DNA of 64,000 nucleotides from Anaerolineaceae bacterium. Its GTDB lineage: Bacteria; Chloroflexota; Anaerolineae; Anaerolineales; Anaerolineaceae. The position numbers and the translations under genes were made by a program. The DNA lies in assembly GCA_016841365.1 (NCBI GenBank), contig JAENZI010000008.1, positions 93,192-157,191 on the forward strand, in the 5' to 3' direction. The notes beneath the pieces are model-generated. The model was given only the letters and a program-made list of their open reading frames with translations, was not told the origin of the DNA and made no database searches. Positions 44,087 through 52,435 of this stretch are shown piece after piece. Each line of letters opens with the position of its first letter. Positions within the stretch are counted from its first letter, which is position 1.

Positions 44087-44251
44087 CTGAATTTTCTCCT
44101 GATGTGGGGACAATCTCTGCTAAAGAATCATATCACAGCTTGCACAGAAATTGATGGAAAATTATTGGATTTTTGATCCGATCTGCTGATTGGAGCAGAT
44201 TTCGCCTAAGCGCGGATGATTACAGCTTTATCCTTGGGAGGAAGTTTGAAG

Positions 44252-44356
44252 ATGGATTTTGTTAAACTGACAAATCAACCAGATAAACACTTTGATCAAT
44301 TCCTTAAATGCATGAACTGCAGTTGGGGGATCTGCAGTTCATGTGCCTACCATTAA
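44252..44356 (+). CDS. Putative 34-residue Cys-rich peptide
   Basis: A short ORF in the 470-bp gap between the SixA and LprI-like genes. It has a strong GGGAGGAAG ribosome-binding site 7 nt before the ATG. The peptide starts MDFVKLTNQPDKHFDQFL and ends KCMNCSWGICSSCAYH: a CxxC-x4-CxxC arrangement plus a final His. A 12-bp perfect inverted repeat (44311-44343) lies in the Cys-rich part. Its makeup (polar leader, Cys-rich tail) could suit a modified peptide precursor or a tiny zinc-binding peptide, but no maturase gene is nearby. AAGGAG directly follows the stop without a clear gene after it. It may be a chance ORF. Confidence 0.4.
   Translation: MDFVKLTNQPDKHFDQFLKCMNCSWGICSSCAYH
44311..44343. 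repeat. Perfect 12-bp inverted repeat
   Basis: CATGAACTGCAG (44311-44322), 9-nt loop, CTGCAGTTCATG (44332-44343). No T-run follows on either side, so it is not a standard terminator. A smaller hairpin, ATCTGCT/AGCAGAT, is at 44181-44200. The rest of the gap (44087-44556) shows only a TATAAT at 44494-44499. Confidence 0.7.
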
Positions 44357-44556
44357 GGAGAGATATTAACCCATTACCAGTATTTGTGTTTGGGTTATCT
44401 ATATTGATTATGGCAAATTAAAGTTGAGATCAGGGAATTTGTATAAGGTTTTTCTGGTTTTCTCGTGGGTATAGCATTTTTTCTGGCAAGGGTTATAATA
44501 AAAGTGAATTTTGTGATTATTTTGAATTTAAAAGGTTGAAGGGCAAGCCATTAACA

Positions 44557-45057
44557 ATGCAGCGCCATATGCAAAACATTTCTTTTATTGCCATTGTCGG
44601 CGTGTTGTTGGGATGTGCGTTTTTCTTTTCTCAGCTCACGGATATGGATGGCACTGATATGGTGGAGACAGATTCTCCGCCAGAGACAAAAAAGAGCATT
44701 GCGGATATTCCGGAATGTGGTGCTGCCTTAACCGATGAAGACGCGCTGGAATGTTACCTGGAAGCAGCGCAAATTGCAGATCAGTTGGTGCAAGAGAAAG
44801 TTGAACAAATTTTAGCAATCGAGACTGAATCTGATTACCGTATGGCGTTTATTGAGATGCAGCAGGCGTGGGAGGACTCACGTGACGCTGATTGCGAATT
44901 CATCCGACAGCAGACGAATGAGAACGGTCAGGAATCTGACAAAGCAGAACGCTGCCTTCTGGAGCATAACCTTGGCAGGTTGACACAATTAGAAGAAATC
45001 TATTGCGAGTGGTATGGTGATGTTGATTGTGACCCATCCCAGATGAGTTTGCCTTAA
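44557..45057 (+). CDS. LprI/DUF1311-like secreted or lipid-anchored protein
   Basis: About 166 residues. A hydrophobic N-terminus (ISFIAIVGVLLGCAFFF) is either a TM anchor or a lipoprotein signal (lipobox-like LLGC). The outer part has IPECGAALTDEDALECYLEA, then QQAWEDSRDADCEFIRQQ and AERCLLEHNLGRLTQLEEIY, which follows the DUF1311 (lysozyme-inhibitor LprI N-terminal) layout of a W-x-x-x-R-D-x-x-C helix and a later C-x-x-x-x-x-x-x-R helix. Start uncertain: ATG 44557 or 44569; TTG 44536 is also in frame. Function unproven. Confidence 0.65.
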   Translation: MQRHMQNISFIAIVGVLLGCAFFFSQLTDMDGTDMVETDSPPETKKSIADIPECGAALTDEDALECYLEAAQIADQLVQEKVEQILAIETESDYRMAFIEMQQAWEDSRDADCEFIRQQTNENGQESDKAERCLLEHNLGRLTQLEEIYCEWYGDVDCDPSQMSLP

Positions 45058-45213
45058 TCAAATCGCGAACTTTCTAAAAATTTCTAATAATTTTCTAAAC
45101 CTCAGAACCATCGCTCGCGTGTTATAATGCCGTATTGGTAGGAAAAAGTAATCGATTTTCTAATTTTTTCTTCATTAGGGGCCGTCATGATCGCTAACAA
45201 TATCAGAGGTAAC

Positions 45214-45648
45214 ATGAATATGTGTGTGTTTTGTATGATTGCTAATGGGGAACTGCCGGCAAGTATTGTGTATGAAGATGAGCGGGTGATCGCTTTCTTA
45301 GATTTGCAACCCTTCACCATGGGCCATGTTTTGGTTGTTCCCAAGGAGCATGTGGTTTCAATCACAGATTTATCAAACGAGGATGCCGGACATTTGATGC
45401 AGGTCGGTCAGTTGATTGATCGTGCATTACAAAATAGTGAGATCCCTTGCGATGGAGTCAATATCATTCTGGCAGATGGCAAGAGCGCCGGACAGGATGT
45501 AGACCATGTGCATATGCACGTTTTTCCGCGATTTACAGGCGATCACTTTGGGACTTGCATTGACGCCAATATCCGCTTAACAGCAAATCGAGATCAATTA
45601 GAAGGCGCCGCCGCGAAAATTAGAACTGCAATTGAGAATCTAAATTGA
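45214..45648 (+). CDS. HIT family hydrolase (Hint-like)
   Basis: About 144 residues. CVFCMIANGELPASIVYEDERVIAFLD opens the fold with the CxxC zinc pair, FTMGHVLVVPKEHV follows, and the histidine triad is DVDHVHMHVFPRF. This is the Hint/HIT branch that hydrolyses AMP-linked substrates. I use ATG 45214, which has GAGG 4 nt upstream and yields the usual N-terminus; ATG 45187 is in frame. A TATAAT is at 45123-45128 without a good -35 box. Confidence 0.9.
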   Translation: MNMCVFCMIANGELPASIVYEDERVIAFLDLQPFTMGHVLVVPKEHVVSITDLSNEDAGHLMQVGQLIDRALQNSEIPCDGVNIILADGKSAGQDVDHVHMHVFPRFTGDHFGTCIDANIRLTANRDQLEGAAAKIRTAIENLN

Positions 45649-45693
45649 GCTAGACCCGGAAAGAATTAGAATTATTAACTTGCGAATAAATAA

Positions 45694-45728
45694 AAACACG
45701 GATGGTGCATCACCATCCGTGTTTGTTG
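45694..45728. terminator. Bidirectional intrinsic terminator
   Basis: AAACACGGATGGTG (45694-45707) pairs perfectly with CACCATCCGTGTTT (45711-45724) around CAT. Between convergent genes. Confidence 0.88.
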
Positions 45729-45744
45729 TTGATTTATCAATCCG

Positions 45745-46416
45745 TCAAACAGCGGTTTTTGATTTATTTTTTCGTACGATCAAATAAATCAACAGTGACA
45801 GGCTCGAAAGAGCGCCGCCAATCAGCACAGGTAAAGCCCAACGGGAAAGCTCGATGAGCGGTTCTGGCAGGGTCGCAGGCGGTACTTTCGTTTTGGACCA
45901 ATCGATGTGGTAGGCGCGAGCGCCGGAGAGGTCCGCGTCTGTGAAGTCGGCATTGGTGACATCACAGGAGGCCAGCCGTACGCCAGATAAATTTGCCCCG
46001 GTGAAGTTTGCACCTTCAAAATCCGCCCTGACCAGCGCCGCACCGCGCAGGTTAGCGCCTTCAAAGCTGGCATTTTCTGCATCCACACCGAGCAGGACCG
46101 ATTCGCTCAGGTCTGCTTCCTTAAAACTGGTTTTTACCAGATCCCCACCGACGAAGATCGTGTTATTGACACCCGCCTGGTAAAGTGAAGCGCGGAAGAA
46201 ATTCGCATTGACAAACAACCCGTGTGAAAGCATTGCCCCTGACAAATCGGTTTTCCGCAGGATTGAACCCACTGTGTTTAGATTGTTGAGCATCATCCCT
46301 TGGAGTGATGCCCCAGAGAGATCCTGTTTGTCGTGAATGGACAGCCGGGCTTCCTTTTCAGTTTGCGGCTGGACGACCTCGGACGATTTCTTTTCAATTT
46401 TTATCTCTTGTGCCAT
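45745..46416 (-). CDS. Pentapeptide-repeat protein with C-terminal TM helix
   Basis: A 223-residue protein. After a charged N-terminus (about 1-25) come roughly 22 pentapeptide repeats A(D/N)LxG-like (DLSGASLQGMML, ANLRGAALVRADFEGANFTG, ADFTDADLSGARAY), which form a right-handed square beta-helix. A TM helix lies near 190-212 (WALPVLIGGALSSLSLLIYLIV), followed by a KNKSK tail. The helix would therefore sit in the cytoplasm or outside, tethered to the membrane. Function unknown. GGGGAGG precedes the ATG. Confidence 0.9.
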   Translation of the reverse strand: MAQEIKIEKKSSEVVQPQTEKEARLSIHDKQDLSGASLQGMMLNNLNTVGSILRKTDLSGAMLSHGLFVNANFFRASLYQAGVNNTIFVGGDLVKTSFKEADLSESVLLGVDAENASFEGANLRGAALVRADFEGANFTGANLSGVRLASCDVTNADFTDADLSGARAYHIDWSKTKVPPATLPEPLIELSRWALPVLIGGALSSLSLLIYLIVRKNKSKTAV

Positions 46417-46445
46417 ATGACCTCCCCTTCTATTTTAACGAATTT

Positions 46446-47111
46446 TTAGGTTTCATTCAACCTATTAGACTTACCCACTCCGCTGATCACCTGGCGCAAT
46501 TTTGGATTCCCGTAGTAATTGACATGCCCGACACCGGAGATGGTGATGTCGAGTTTTTCTTTAACGCGCACTTCTGCTTCGCCCTGGCCTGAGATGACGA
46601 TGCGCATATTATGGCTGGCAAGGTTACCCGCCTGGTAATCGGCAGAACCTGTGATGCGCACGTTGACATCGCTTGCCCTGCCTGCTGCTGAGAAATACCC
46701 TCTGCCGCTGATTTGAACGTCAAGCGTGTTGCAGTCGAGGTGGCGAAAGCTCATGTTGCCAAGCCCGGATATGTTTAGTTCAAGGCTGTCGGCGGTCAAG
46801 GACTCACATTCAAGGTCGCACTTTCCGCTGATTTTGATCTTGCTTAAATCCACAACAGTCAGGGTGTAAGTGATGTCATAATTCTTGCTTGAAAATATGG
46901 ATGAGATCATCTTTCCCAGCCGTTCAAACCAATCCTCAGCAAACCCGAGGGTGAGCGTATCTCCCCGAACCTCCGAGATGATCTCTGGCAGTAACTCTTC
47001 ATCTGCTTCGATGGTCAGGGAAGGGGTGCTGCCCTGAATAAGGATCAGTTTTCCGAAATCCCGAAATGATAATTTGGTAAAGTTTCCAAGGGGTCGTGTT
47101 TCAATTTTCAT
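46446..47111 (-). CDS. DUF2807 (head GIN domain) protein, no signal peptide
   Basis: A 221-residue beta-helix protein. NFTKLSFRDFGKLILIQGS opens the domain; the repeated turns ISGKCDLEC, ISGLGNMSF, ISGRGYFSA, ITGSADYQA, ISGQGEAEV and ISGVGHVNY match the pattern of the lipoprotein at 13.4 kb (last turn also followed by NYYGNP/YYGTP). No signal or lipobox is visible, so it is cytoplasmic or exported by another route. AAAGGAAA precedes ATG 47111. It is 29 nt upstream of the pentapeptide gene on the same strand. Confidence 0.85.
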   Translation of the reverse strand: MKIETRPLGNFTKLSFRDFGKLILIQGSTPSLTIEADEELLPEIISEVRGDTLTLGFAEDWFERLGKMISSIFSSKNYDITYTLTVVDLSKIKISGKCDLECESLTADSLELNISGLGNMSFRHLDCNTLDVQISGRGYFSAAGRASDVNVRITGSADYQAGNLASHNMRIVISGQGEAEVRVKEKLDITISGVGHVNYYGNPKLRQVISGVGKSNRLNET

Positions 47112-47270
47112 CAGATTTCCTTTCAAAAAACTCTTGTCTTGAGAATCTGAATATATTGTATCATAAAATTAAAATCAAATCCAATTTTTATTCAATTATC
47201 TAATCTAAAAATGAATATTATTGAATTTGAGAGTAGTGTCGGTTATAAAGACCTGGATAAAGGGTTTAAG

Positions 47271-47672
47271 TTATTCTTGCGGGATGAAGATGATGCCTTC
47301 CCATAAGGATTTCGCCCAATCGAGGTCTTTGGGGTCATCCAGGTAATAGGCGACCTGCAGGCAGGAAGTGTCACTTGCAGTAAAGGTGTAGAGTGAAAGC
47401 CGTTTTTTACCTTCTGGGCTTGGTTGAATTTGTGAGTATCCCAATGCGACGATTTCGCCCCGTGTTGATACAAATGTCTCAAGAATATCTTCTGGCATTT
47501 TCTTTTGGATCTGATTCAGCAGTTCAATTTTGCCTGTTGTTTCAGGCAGGCGGAAGACCACCGCGATAACGGTGATGCCTGTCTGCCAAAATACGAGCTT
47601 TCCTTCTTCTACACGGTGCTCGAAATCCTGCGGGATATCAATCAGCCATTCGTTTGTAATCTGAAACGCCAT
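47271..47672 (-). CDS. Hypothetical protein
   Basis: A 133-residue soluble protein with mixed alpha/beta character: VEEGKLVFWQTGITVIAVVFRL, then LLNQIQKKMPEDILETFVST, and a C-terminus with YYLDDPKDLDWAKSLWEGI. It has AAAGGAC upstream of the ATG. No family recognised with confidence; it may resemble DcrB/PsbP-fold proteins, which end in similar strands around a Trp-containing helix. Confidence 0.65.
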   Translation of the reverse strand: MAFQITNEWLIDIPQDFEHRVEEGKLVFWQTGITVIAVVFRLPETTGKIELLNQIQKKMPEDILETFVSTRGEIVALGYSQIQPSPEGKKRLSLYTFTASDTSCLQVAYYLDDPKDLDWAKSLWEGIIFIPQE

Positions 47673-47803
47673 AAAGTCCTTTCGGGCCCTGTTCGTTGTG
47701 TATTGTTGTGATCGAAAAGGGCAATCGGATATAATTTCTTTAGGTCCAATTATACCTTTTTGAGGTATTTTGCCACCTGTCTAATGTAAAAGGAAGGTAT
47801 AAG

Positions 47804-48187
47804 ATGTTTGAAGATCCTGCAGGCCCAATTGAGCGGTATGAGTGGGGGCGATTTCAGATTAATGGGAAAGTTCATTCTGAAGATGGGGAGGGTGTTGGGA
47901 AGGACATCTTCATGGTGGGGAATGTGGTTTCTGCCTGGGAGGAAAGAAAAGGGCATCGGGTGAAACGCTCAATGGTCAGGCGGGCGTTAGATGCGGAGGT
48001 TGAGATATTGGTGATCGGAAACGGGGCCAATGGTGCACTGAAGGTGTCGAAGAAAACCCGGCAGGCTATTGCAGATGCCGGTATTGAGCGGTTGATCATC
48101 AAAAAGACACCGGAAGCCTGCGCCGATTATAACCAACTGGTGCGGGAAGGCAAACGAGTGGCATTGCTGGCACACGGCACTTGTTGA
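47804..48187 (+). CDS. Mth938-like domain protein (DUF498/NDUFAF3 family)
   Basis: A 127-residue protein. IERYEWGRFQINGKVHSEDGEGVGKDIFM, then SMVRRALDAEVEILVIGNGANGAL and a terminal CADYNQLVREGKRVALLAHGTC match the MTH938-like fold. The eukaryotic relative NDUFAF3 helps assemble respiratory complex I; the bacterial role is unknown. GGAAGG precedes the ATG. Confidence 0.85.
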   Translation: MFEDPAGPIERYEWGRFQINGKVHSEDGEGVGKDIFMVGNVVSAWEERKGHRVKRSMVRRALDAEVEILVIGNGANGALKVSKKTRQAIADAGIERLIIKKTPEACADYNQLVREGKRVALLAHGTC

Positions 48188-48300
48188 GTTTATGGGATTT
48201 TTGTGGGGGATTGTGTAGATAGTCCGGGTATTGTGGAAAATTCGTCTATAATTACTGGGCAGACGACAAAGCGTTCACAATTTATATAAAGGAGTTATGC

Positions 48301-50106
48301 ATGGTATCTTCCACACCCCCACGATGGGATCTTTCAAATGTATATTCTGGATTGGATGCACCAGAGCTTAAAAAGGATATTGGCTGGGTCACAGAATCTG
48401 CTGAGGCTTTGCACAAGTTATATCAGGAGGAGCTTATTGGCATCACTGCGTCGAGCGCACCCGAAGCCATCAATCAGGCGATCAGCACCATGGTGAACAA
48501 AATGAATATCTTGATGGAGAAAGCCGGCACGATCCGTGCTTTTCTGCATTCTTTCATCAGCACGGATTCATTCAATCAGCAAGCCCTGCAAATGGGGTCA
48601 CAATTCGACAAGGTGATGGTTGAGGTTCGCAAAGTCAGCATTTTGCTTGAAGCCTGGGTTGGTCAGTTCAAGGATGTGCTGCCCGAGGTGCTTTCATTGG
48701 GCAACAGTGCTGGTGAGCATGCCTTCCCGGTGAAGGAAATGGCTGAACAAAGCCAGTATTTGATGAGCGAAAAGGAAGAGATCTTAGCCAGTGAATTAAG
48801 CCTTTCTGGTTCGAGCGCATGGGGCAAGCTGCAGGGAACGGTGACCTCGCAGAAATCGGTGGATTTTGAGCTGGATGGGGAGATGAAGACATTGCCCATG
48901 CCGGCATTGATTAACCTGCACGCGCACCCGAAAGAAGATGTGCGCAAACGGGCGTATGAGGCTGAAATGGCCGCCTGGGAATCGGTCAAAGAACCGTTAG
49001 CGGCGTGTATGAACGGGATCAAAGGCTGGGTGAACACCCTGAATGATCATCGGGGCAGGAAAGATGCCCTGCATGCCCCTGTTGACCAGGCGCGGATTGA
49101 CCGTGAAACCCTCGAGGCGATGATGTCGGCAATGGAAGATTCATTCCCGGTGTTCCGCCGTTACTTCAAAGCAAAAGCTGCCCGGTTTGGCCAAAAAGCA
49201 CTGCCCTGGTGGAACGTGTTTGCCCCAGTTGGTAAATTGGATAAGGAATATTCTTTCCCTGAGGCAGCGGAATTTATCCTCAAACATTTCGGCAACTTCT
49301 CGGATGAGTTAAGAGATTTTGCTAAAACTGCCTTTGATAATCGTTGGATTGATGCAGAACAGCGTTCGGGTAAGCGCGGCGGTGCCTTCTGTATGGGTGT
49401 GCCTGGCGTGAAGGAATCCCGAATTTTATGCAATTTTGACGGATCTCTGGACCAGGTAATGACCATCGCCCATGAGCTGGGTCACGGCTATCACAATTTC
49501 AATATGTATCAACAGAACAAAACACCGCTGCAGCGCCAGACGCCGATGACGATGGCGGAAACCGCATCGATCATGTGCGAAACGATCGTATTCAATGCAG
49601 TGATGAACACAATTTCAGACCCCGAGGAAGAATTGGGATTGCTTGAGACAGCCTTGATTGGCGACTCACAGGTGATCGTGGATATTTATTCTCGCTTCCT
49701 GTTTGAGAAAGAAGTCTTTGAGCGCTGTGAAAAATCGGAATTGAGTGCGGACGAGTTGTGTGAGATCATGGAAAAAGCCCAAGAAGCCACCTATGGTGAG
49801 GGGTTGGATCCGCAATTCCGTCACAAGTATATGTGGACATGGAAACCGCATTATTATTCCGCTGGTTTGTCGTTTTACAACTTCCCCTATGCCTTTGGTA
49901 TGTTGTTCGGCGTGGGCTTATACGCCATCTACCAGCAGCGCGGTGATGCATTCATCCCGGATTATAAAAGACTGCTTTCGAGCACGGGTGATGCTCCGGC
50001 AGCAGAACTTGCTGCCCGGTTTGAGATTGATATCCGCTCGAAGAAGTTCTGGGAGGATAGCCTGGCTGTAATTGGGAAGCGGATTGACCGCTATTGCGAG
50101 CTGTGA
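48301..50106 (+). CDS. pepF: M3 family oligoendopeptidase F
   Basis: A 601-residue cytoplasmic metallopeptidase. The zinc site is TIAHELGHGYHNF (HELGH at 391-395), with the downstream Glu in MAETASIMCETIV. Upstream, SGKRGGAFCMGVPGVKESRILCNF and the C-terminal HKYMWTWKPHYYSAGLSFYNFPYAFG are PepF-family landmarks. It cleaves short peptides released by proteolysis or imported from outside. AAAGGAG precedes the ATG. Confidence 0.95.
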   Translation: MVSSTPPRWDLSNVYSGLDAPELKKDIGWVTESAEALHKLYQEELIGITASSAPEAINQAISTMVNKMNILMEKAGTIRAFLHSFISTDSFNQQALQMGSQFDKVMVEVRKVSILLEAWVGQFKDVLPEVLSLGNSAGEHAFPVKEMAEQSQYLMSEKEEILASELSLSGSSAWGKLQGTVTSQKSVDFELDGEMKTLPMPALINLHAHPKEDVRKRAYEAEMAAWESVKEPLAACMNGIKGWVNTLNDHRGRKDALHAPVDQARIDRETLEAMMSAMEDSFPVFRRYFKAKAARFGQKALPWWNVFAPVGKLDKEYSFPEAAEFILKHFGNFSDELRDFAKTAFDNRWIDAEQRSGKRGGAFCMGVPGVKESRILCNFDGSLDQVMTIAHELGHGYHNFNMYQQNKTPLQRQTPMTMAETASIMCETIVFNAVMNTISDPEEELGLLETALIGDSQVIVDIYSRFLFEKEVFERCEKSELSADELCEIMEKAQEATYGEGLDPQFRHKYMWTWKPHYYSAGLSFYNFPYAFGMLFGVGLYAIYQQRGDAFIPDYKRLLSSTGDAPAAELAARFEIDIRSKKFWEDSLAVIGKRIDRYCEL

Positions 50107-50141
50107 GTCCTTGCGCGAAAAAATTGGATTACGTTCATGGA

Positions 50142-50169
50142 AAAAGCGTCCTTTTGGGGCGCTTTTTTA
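50142..50169 (+). terminator. Intrinsic terminator after pepF
   Basis: AAAAGCGTCC (50142-50151) pairs with GGGCGCTTTT (50157-50166), one T-G wobble, followed by TT. Confidence 0.82.
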
Positions 50170-50176
50170 GTGTTTT

Positions 50177-50248
50177 GTCATTGCGAACGAAGTGAAGCGG
50201 AGTGCGGCAATCTGAGAAAAGAGAGATTGCTTCGTGTCTCGCAATGAC
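50177..50248. repeat. REP-like GTCATTGCGA palindromic element
   Basis: Starts GTCATTGCGAACGAAG and ends CTTCGTGTCTCGCAATGAC; the ends are inverted, and the middle GGCAATCTGAG/GAGATTGC also pairs. This 72-bp unit recurs at 50332, 62873, 63600, 63716 and 63859. The gap 50107-50512 holds only this, the next copy, and a duplicated spacer. Confidence 0.85.
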
Positions 50249-50331
50249 GGTATCCTCACGTTTTGCCACCTTCTCCCAGTAGAAGGCTGTGTAATGTGGT
50301 GCGATCAAGGTCGGACCGCACCCTACGGTAT

Positions 50332-50428
50332 GTCATTGCGAACGAAGTGAAGCAATCTTGGGTGTAAGATGCGAGACTGCTTCGTGCCTCGCAATGACAG
50401 ATGAGATTGCTTCGTGCCTCGCAATGAT
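50332..50428. repeat. REP-like element with extra right half-unit
   Basis: A second GTCATTGCGAACG...CGCAATGAC unit (50332-50398), plus one additional 30-bp right half (ATGAGATTGCTTCGTGCCTC..., to 50428). Both elements are followed by a similar 38-bp stretch (TCCTCACG... at 50253 and TCCTCATG... at 50433, each ending AAGGCT), so a unit of about 180 bp has been duplicated. Confidence 0.8.
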
Positions 50429-50512
50429 AATTTCCTCATGGCGTGCAACATTCTCCCAAATGAAGGCTTAAATTTCTTTGCGAGGGGGGCACCCCAGGTC
50501 GTCGGTAATTGT

Positions 50513-50953
50513 TTATTTTTCGTATTCTTTTTGATCTAACCAGGTCTGGATTCTTTCTTTGATTTGATCGCGCACTTTCCTGAAAAGCGCCAGTTTTTCA
50601 TCCTCCGGACCGACGAATGCTGCTGGATCTTCAAAGGGCCAGTGAAGCCGGGTGCCCATGCCCGGGAAGTAGGGGCAGCGTTCGTCTGCATTGCCGCACA
50701 CGGTGATCAAATAATCAAAATCAATCTTGCCCATGTATTCATCAAGGTGTTTGGAGCGGTGAGCGCTCATATCGGTGCCGGTCTCTTCCATCACCGTGAT
50801 GGTATATGGATTGACCCCGTGTGGTTCGAGCCCGGCGCTGAAAACTTCAAAATCCTCACCGCCGAGCTTGCGCAGCCAGGCTTCTGCAATCTGGCTGCGG
50901 CAGGAATTGCCGGTGCATAGGAATAACACTTTGATTTTTTCTGATGGTTCCAA
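50513..50953 (-). CDS. arsC: Thioredoxin-coupled arsenate reductase (LMW-PTP type)
   Basis: A 146-residue protein. The P-loop VLFLCTGNSCRSQIAEAWL (Cys13, Arg19) and the later CGNADERC (Cys86, Cys93, spaced 7 apart) match the three-cysteine chemistry of pI258-type ArsC, which reduces arsenate and recycles through an intramolecular disulfide. HWPFEDPAAFVGPEDEKLALFR is also typical. Start TTG 50953 with AGGAG 8 nt upstream. No arsB, acr3 or arsR is nearby, so its role may be solitary detoxification. Confidence 0.92.
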   Translation of the reverse strand: MEPSEKIKVLFLCTGNSCRSQIAEAWLRKLGGEDFEVFSAGLEPHGVNPYTITVMEETGTDMSAHRSKHLDEYMGKIDFDYLITVCGNADERCPYFPGMGTRLHWPFEDPAAFVGPEDEKLALFRKVRDQIKERIQTWLDQKEYEK

Positions 50954-51081
50954 AGGGGATTCTCCTTTTTGTTGGCGATTATTTACACAAAGATAGCATT
51001 TACAACATTATAACCATTGAACTTGATGGATTTGTTTGAGACAGGTTATTAAGGGGTTAACACCATTGCCAACATTTCATT

Positions 51082-51771
51082 TCAATCCAGGATGAGCAGG
51101 GCGCCGTGCTGTTTGAGCCAGGTCTTCTGCTGGCGATAACCGGGTTTGATGTCTTCGACCGCCTTCCAAAAAGCTTTGCTGTGATTACGGATTTTTAGGT
51201 GGGCAAGTTCATGCACAACCACGTACTCGATAACGTCAAAGGGTGCCATACATAGTCGGTAGGTGAAGTTGAGGTTGTTCCTGCCAGAGCAGCTGCCCCA
51301 ACGGGTGCGGGCGCTGGTGATGCGCACCTGGTTGACATCAAAGTGATATTGCTTGATGTAACCCTCAATGAGTTGCTGGGTGATGGCGCGGGTTTCCTCC
51401 CGGTACCACTTGATGAAGACATCCTTGGCACGGTCTTTCGCTTGCTCTGAGAGCCTAAACACGCCATCCAATTCGAGCAGGGGACGTCCACGATTAGTGA
51501 ACTGCAGGGGGTATAGCTCCCCAAGATACCAGAAGGCTTCACCTGCGGTAAATGTTTTCGGCTTGAGCGATGGATATTGCCTTGCCAAACGCTTTTGGGT
51601 GGCTTCGATCCACTCCGCTCTCTGCTCGATGACCGCCTGGATTTGCCCTTTGGTGGCGAACTTTGGGGCACGCACAATCAGCCGGCCGTCGGGCTTGACC
51701 TCCAGGCTGAAGGAGCGCCGATTAGAGCGGATGATGGTTTCTATTTCGGGAGTGACAATTTTTCGCCGCAT
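51082..51771 (-). CDS. YgjP-type (M48/SprT-like) zinc metallopeptidase
   Basis: A 229-residue protein. RWGSCSGRNNLNFTYRLCMAP precedes the zinc site VVHELAHLKIRNHSKAFW (HELAH at 187-191, third His at 197). N-terminal VKPDGRLIVRAPKFATKGQI fits YgjP/DUF45. In host genomes such proteins often accompany type I restriction systems, but none is here. A TATAAT on the minus strand (51787-51782) is only 10 nt before the ATG, with no ribosome-binding site, which suggests a very short leader. Confidence 0.9.
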   Translation of the reverse strand: MRRKIVTPEIETIIRSNRRSFSLEVKPDGRLIVRAPKFATKGQIQAVIEQRAEWIEATQKRLARQYPSLKPKTFTAGEAFWYLGELYPLQFTNRGRPLLELDGVFRLSEQAKDRAKDVFIKWYREETRAITQQLIEGYIKQYHFDVNQVRITSARTRWGSCSGRNNLNFTYRLCMAPFDVIEYVVVHELAHLKIRNHSKAFWKAVEDIKPGYRQQKTWLKQHGALLILD

Positions 51772-51996
51772 GCTGGCGCTAATTATACTCGGCTTAAGAA
51801 TCCCAACGGTTGTTTATGGTTGTTATTTGGAAGATAGGACACTGGTCGGGGTGTTTTACGCTCATTGCTGGTGCACGCCAGACATCATGTATAATCAGAG
51901 GAATGAGTCTTCAAGGATGTGATTTGACGGGATCATTTATAAAACAGGCCACTAACCTCAGTTCCGCACGCGTTAGGGACAGATTGGGCAGGTGTG

Positions 51997-52359
51997 ATGC
52001 TGACGCGTGATCAGTTCTGGCCCAGCATCTGCACTTTGGATGGACGGGAACTTAAGACGCTTGAACGCGGACGGCCCTTTGAAGTGCTGGATGTAACCGG
52101 TGGACATGTGGTGCTTTCACCTGTGGCGAGCGGTAAACCGCGTAAGATTCGGCGCGGCACACTGGAACAGGCTTTTGGTGCACTCCTAGACCGGCGCGAG
52201 CTGACCGGAGTGGAGATTGCAGGGGAATTTTCGGCATTCAACGCGGTGTATGTGGCTGCGCTGCTGGCAGCCCTGCCGGATGTGGCTGTGTGCGTCCACC
52301 CGACCCGGTTGATCTTTATGGGGCATCAGTTATTTTATTTGGATCAACTACCCGGGTGA
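51997..52359 (+). CDS. Hypothetical protein
   Basis: A 120-residue protein. MLTRDQFWPSICTLDGRELKTLERGRPFEVLDVTG... opens a small beta-rich domain (HVVLSPVASGKPRKIRRGTLE), followed by helices AFNAVYVAALLAAL and a hydrophobic tail ending FYLDQLPG. No family recognised. ATG 51997 has CAGG upstream; GTG 51994 is also in frame. The 225-bp region before it has a TATAAT at 51890 but no clear promoter. Confidence 0.55.
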   Translation: MLTRDQFWPSICTLDGRELKTLERGRPFEVLDVTGGHVVLSPVASGKPRKIRRGTLEQAFGALLDRRELTGVEIAGEFSAFNAVYVAALLAALPDVAVCVHPTRLIFMGHQLFYLDQLPG

Positions 52360-52435
52360 AGGGGCTTAATCAATCTCTCTTGCAGGTAAACACTTGAATA
52401 TCGCGCTTTAGTACTTATTTGTTATAATTCCACCC

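Noticed and set aside
51903..52010. 35-residue ORF starting MSLQGCDLTG
   Set aside because: Overlaps the next gene, has its purine run directly against the ATG, and looks unconserved in character.
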